Positions 62,957 to 64,000 of a DNA stretch of 64,000 nucleotides are shown here, piece by piece (position 1 is the stretch's first letter; each line of letters opens with the position of its first letter). The translations under genes and the position numbers were made by a program. Source of the stretch: Pullulanibacillus camelliae (GTDB lineage Bacteria > Bacillota > Bacilli > Bacillales > Sporolactobacillaceae); contig NZ_BMIR01000002.1 in assembly GCF_014642655.1 (NCBI RefSeq), positions 175,025 to 239,024 of the forward strand, in the 5' to 3' direction. The notes under the pieces are model-generated. The model did not search any database. It saw nothing but the letters and a program-made list of their open reading frames with translations, and was not told the DNA's origin.

Positions 62957-63886
62957 ATGGTCACTTACATACTGAGACGTTTTGGCGCCATGATCATCAC
63001 GTTATGGCTGATTGTCACCTTGACTTTTTTTCTAATGCATCTCGCACCTGGGTCACCCTTTAATCAAGAAAGAAATACGAATGCTGCTGTCCAAAAGAAT
63101 CTAATGGAGCATTACCATCTGAATGAGCCTATTGCTTTTCAATATCTCAGTTATCTCAAGTCTTTACTGCATTTTGATTTCGGAATGTCCATCACTCAGC
63201 CGGGACAAACCGTGAATGGATTATTAGCCCAAGGGTTTCCCGTGTCTTTTGAACTAGGGATGATGACTTTGGTGGTAGCTGTGCTCTCAGGGGTGATTTT
63301 AGGTGTCCTCGCCGCGTTAAAACATAACGGTATCATCGATTATTTGGCGATGACACTTGCTGTGATAGGGATATCCGTTCCTAATTTCATCATGGCTACC
63401 TTATTAATTCAAGAGTTAGCTGTACATTGGCATGTTCTCCCTGCTGCCACATGGTCAAGCCCAAAGCATGTGATCCTGCCGACAATTGCTTTAGCGACAG
63501 GCCCTATGGCCATCATTGCCCGCTTAACACGATCGAGCATGCTAGAAGTCCTAACACAGGATTATATTCGTACAGCGCGAGCTAAGGGGCTATCCCCTTA
63601 TAAAATCGTCGTTCGCCATGCTCTGCGCAATGCCTTACTCCCGGTTGTCACCATTTTGGGTACTTTAACTGCTGGCATCTTAACAGGGAGTTTTGTTATA
63701 GAAAAGATTTTTGCGATACCTGGTATGGGAAAATATTTTGTCGACAGCATTAACAGTAGGGATTATTTTGTCATCATGGGAACAACGGTTTTTTATAGTG
63801 GCTTTCTGATCATCATGCTCTTCTTGGTGGACATTGCTTATGGCTTTCTCGATCCAAGAATTAAGCTCCATAAGAAGGAGGGGTAA
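62957..63886 (+). CDS. peptide/nickel ABC transporter permease, DppB/OppB type
   Basis: A 309-residue permease with six membrane segments. The N-terminal MVTYILRRFGAMIITLWLIV and FLMHLAPGSPF are typical of DppB/OppB, the EAA loop reads YIRTARAKGLSPYKIVVRHA (cited by TARAKGLS), and the end YGFLDPRIKL is conserved. It forms one half of an oligopeptide or nickel importer channel. AAGGAAG stands before the ATG. The second permease starts five bases after its stop. Confidence 0.92.
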   Translation: MVTYILRRFGAMIITLWLIVTLTFFLMHLAPGSPFNQERNTNAAVQKNLMEHYHLNEPIAFQYLSYLKSLLHFDFGMSITQPGQTVNGLLAQGFPVSFELGMMTLVVAVLSGVILGVLAALKHNGIIDYLAMTLAVIGISVPNFIMATLLIQELAVHWHVLPAATWSSPKHVILPTIALATGPMAIIARLTRSSMLEVLTQDYIRTARAKGLSPYKIVVRHALRNALLPVVTILGTLTAGILTGSFVIEKIFAIPGMGKYFVDSINSRDYFVIMGTTVFYSGFLIIMLFLVDIAYGFLDPRIKLHKKEG

Positions 63887-63891
63887 TCGCT

Positions 63892-64000
63892 ATGGCATTA
63901 AAAAATGTCAATGAGGATGAGACATTCTCCGATCACGTCTCTATTTCTATTCCGGACCATCTCTTTACGGAAAGAAGGCGGAGAAAAGTGGAAGCAGAAG
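63892..64000 (+). CDS. peptide ABC transporter permease, DppC/OppC type, 3' truncated by window edge
   Basis: The first 36 codons of the next gene: MALKNVNEDETFSDHVSISI and then PDHLFTERRRRKVEAE. The acidic N-terminus followed by a basic RRRRK patch before the first membrane segment is what DppC/OppC proteins have. AGGAGGGG stands nine bases before the ATG. The assignment rests mostly on position after the DppB-type gene. Confidence 0.75.
   Translation, partial: MALKNVNEDETFSDHVSISIPDHLFTERRRRKVEAE

Overview
The window is chromosomal DNA of a low-GC Gram-positive bacterium, most likely a spore-forming member of the Bacillales. The basis is strong AGGAGG-type ribosome binding sites with GTG/TTG starts, a des-desK-desR membrane-fluidity cassette, ywhD, a Zur box, a T-box, a preQ1-I riboswitch, cre sites, a Hol_Tox-type toxin peptide and a sporulation-kinase-like histidine kinase. 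I cannot name a genus. No phage, CRISPR array, rRNA, tRNA or intact insertion sequence is visible.

Region by region. 1-6.4 kb: a complete sgc-type PTS operon (DeoR regulator, BtpA/SgcQ, IIB, IIC, IIA, pentulose-phosphate epimerase, M42 peptidase, HAD phosphatase) closed by a terminator. 6.5-15.4 kb: a GGCT-fold protein, an epimerase with a C-terminal Cys/His domain divergent from its TetR regulator, a cupin, a Cys-rich HTH regulator divergent from sodA with a 34-bp palindrome between them, a ferredoxin, an FAD-synthetase-like protein and ywhD. 15.6-18.7 kb: desaturase and DesK/DesR. 19.2-24.7 kb: a LysR regulator divergent from an M20 amidohydrolase / YfcC carrier / M28-like operon. 25.3-28.5 kb: lacZ with a cre-like site. 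28.6-34.6 kb: YcaQ-like glycosylase, SDR, second M20 hydrolase, a type I toxin locus, and a PadR/DUF1700/DUF4097 envelope operon.

35-50.6 kb is carbohydrate territory: Gfo/Idh dehydrogenases, a CUT1 ABC importer without its own ATPase, a TIM-barrel isomerase, a GntR/LacI-type regulator, a cupin and a sorbitol-dehydrogenase-like enzyme. A block coding for a beta-propeller/cupredoxin lipoprotein, a DoxX-like membrane protein and an OmpR-type two-component system sits in the middle. The importer promoter and the isomerase promoter, almost 10 kb apart, share an identical 16-mer, which argues that they form one regulon. A T-box leader is fused to a truncated, frameshifted citrate-transporter remnant.

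50.9-64 kb: thioesterase, LLM flavoenzyme, a lipoprotein, a small Tyr/Pro-rich protein, a histidine kinase, a Zur-controlled zinc ABC importer, a MenC/N-acylamino-acid-racemase homologue, preQ1-controlled queCDE, and the start of an oligopeptide ABC importer that runs off the end.

The least expected items are an apparently circularly permuted cupredoxin domain on a YVTN propeller lipoprotein (40.2-41.6 kb), a small type I toxin-antitoxin locus (32.3-32.6 kb), and a dispersed intergenic repeat of up to about 500 bp (four copies, one partial) whose hairpins are kept by compensatory base changes. All family assignments are from reading motifs; no database search was possible.
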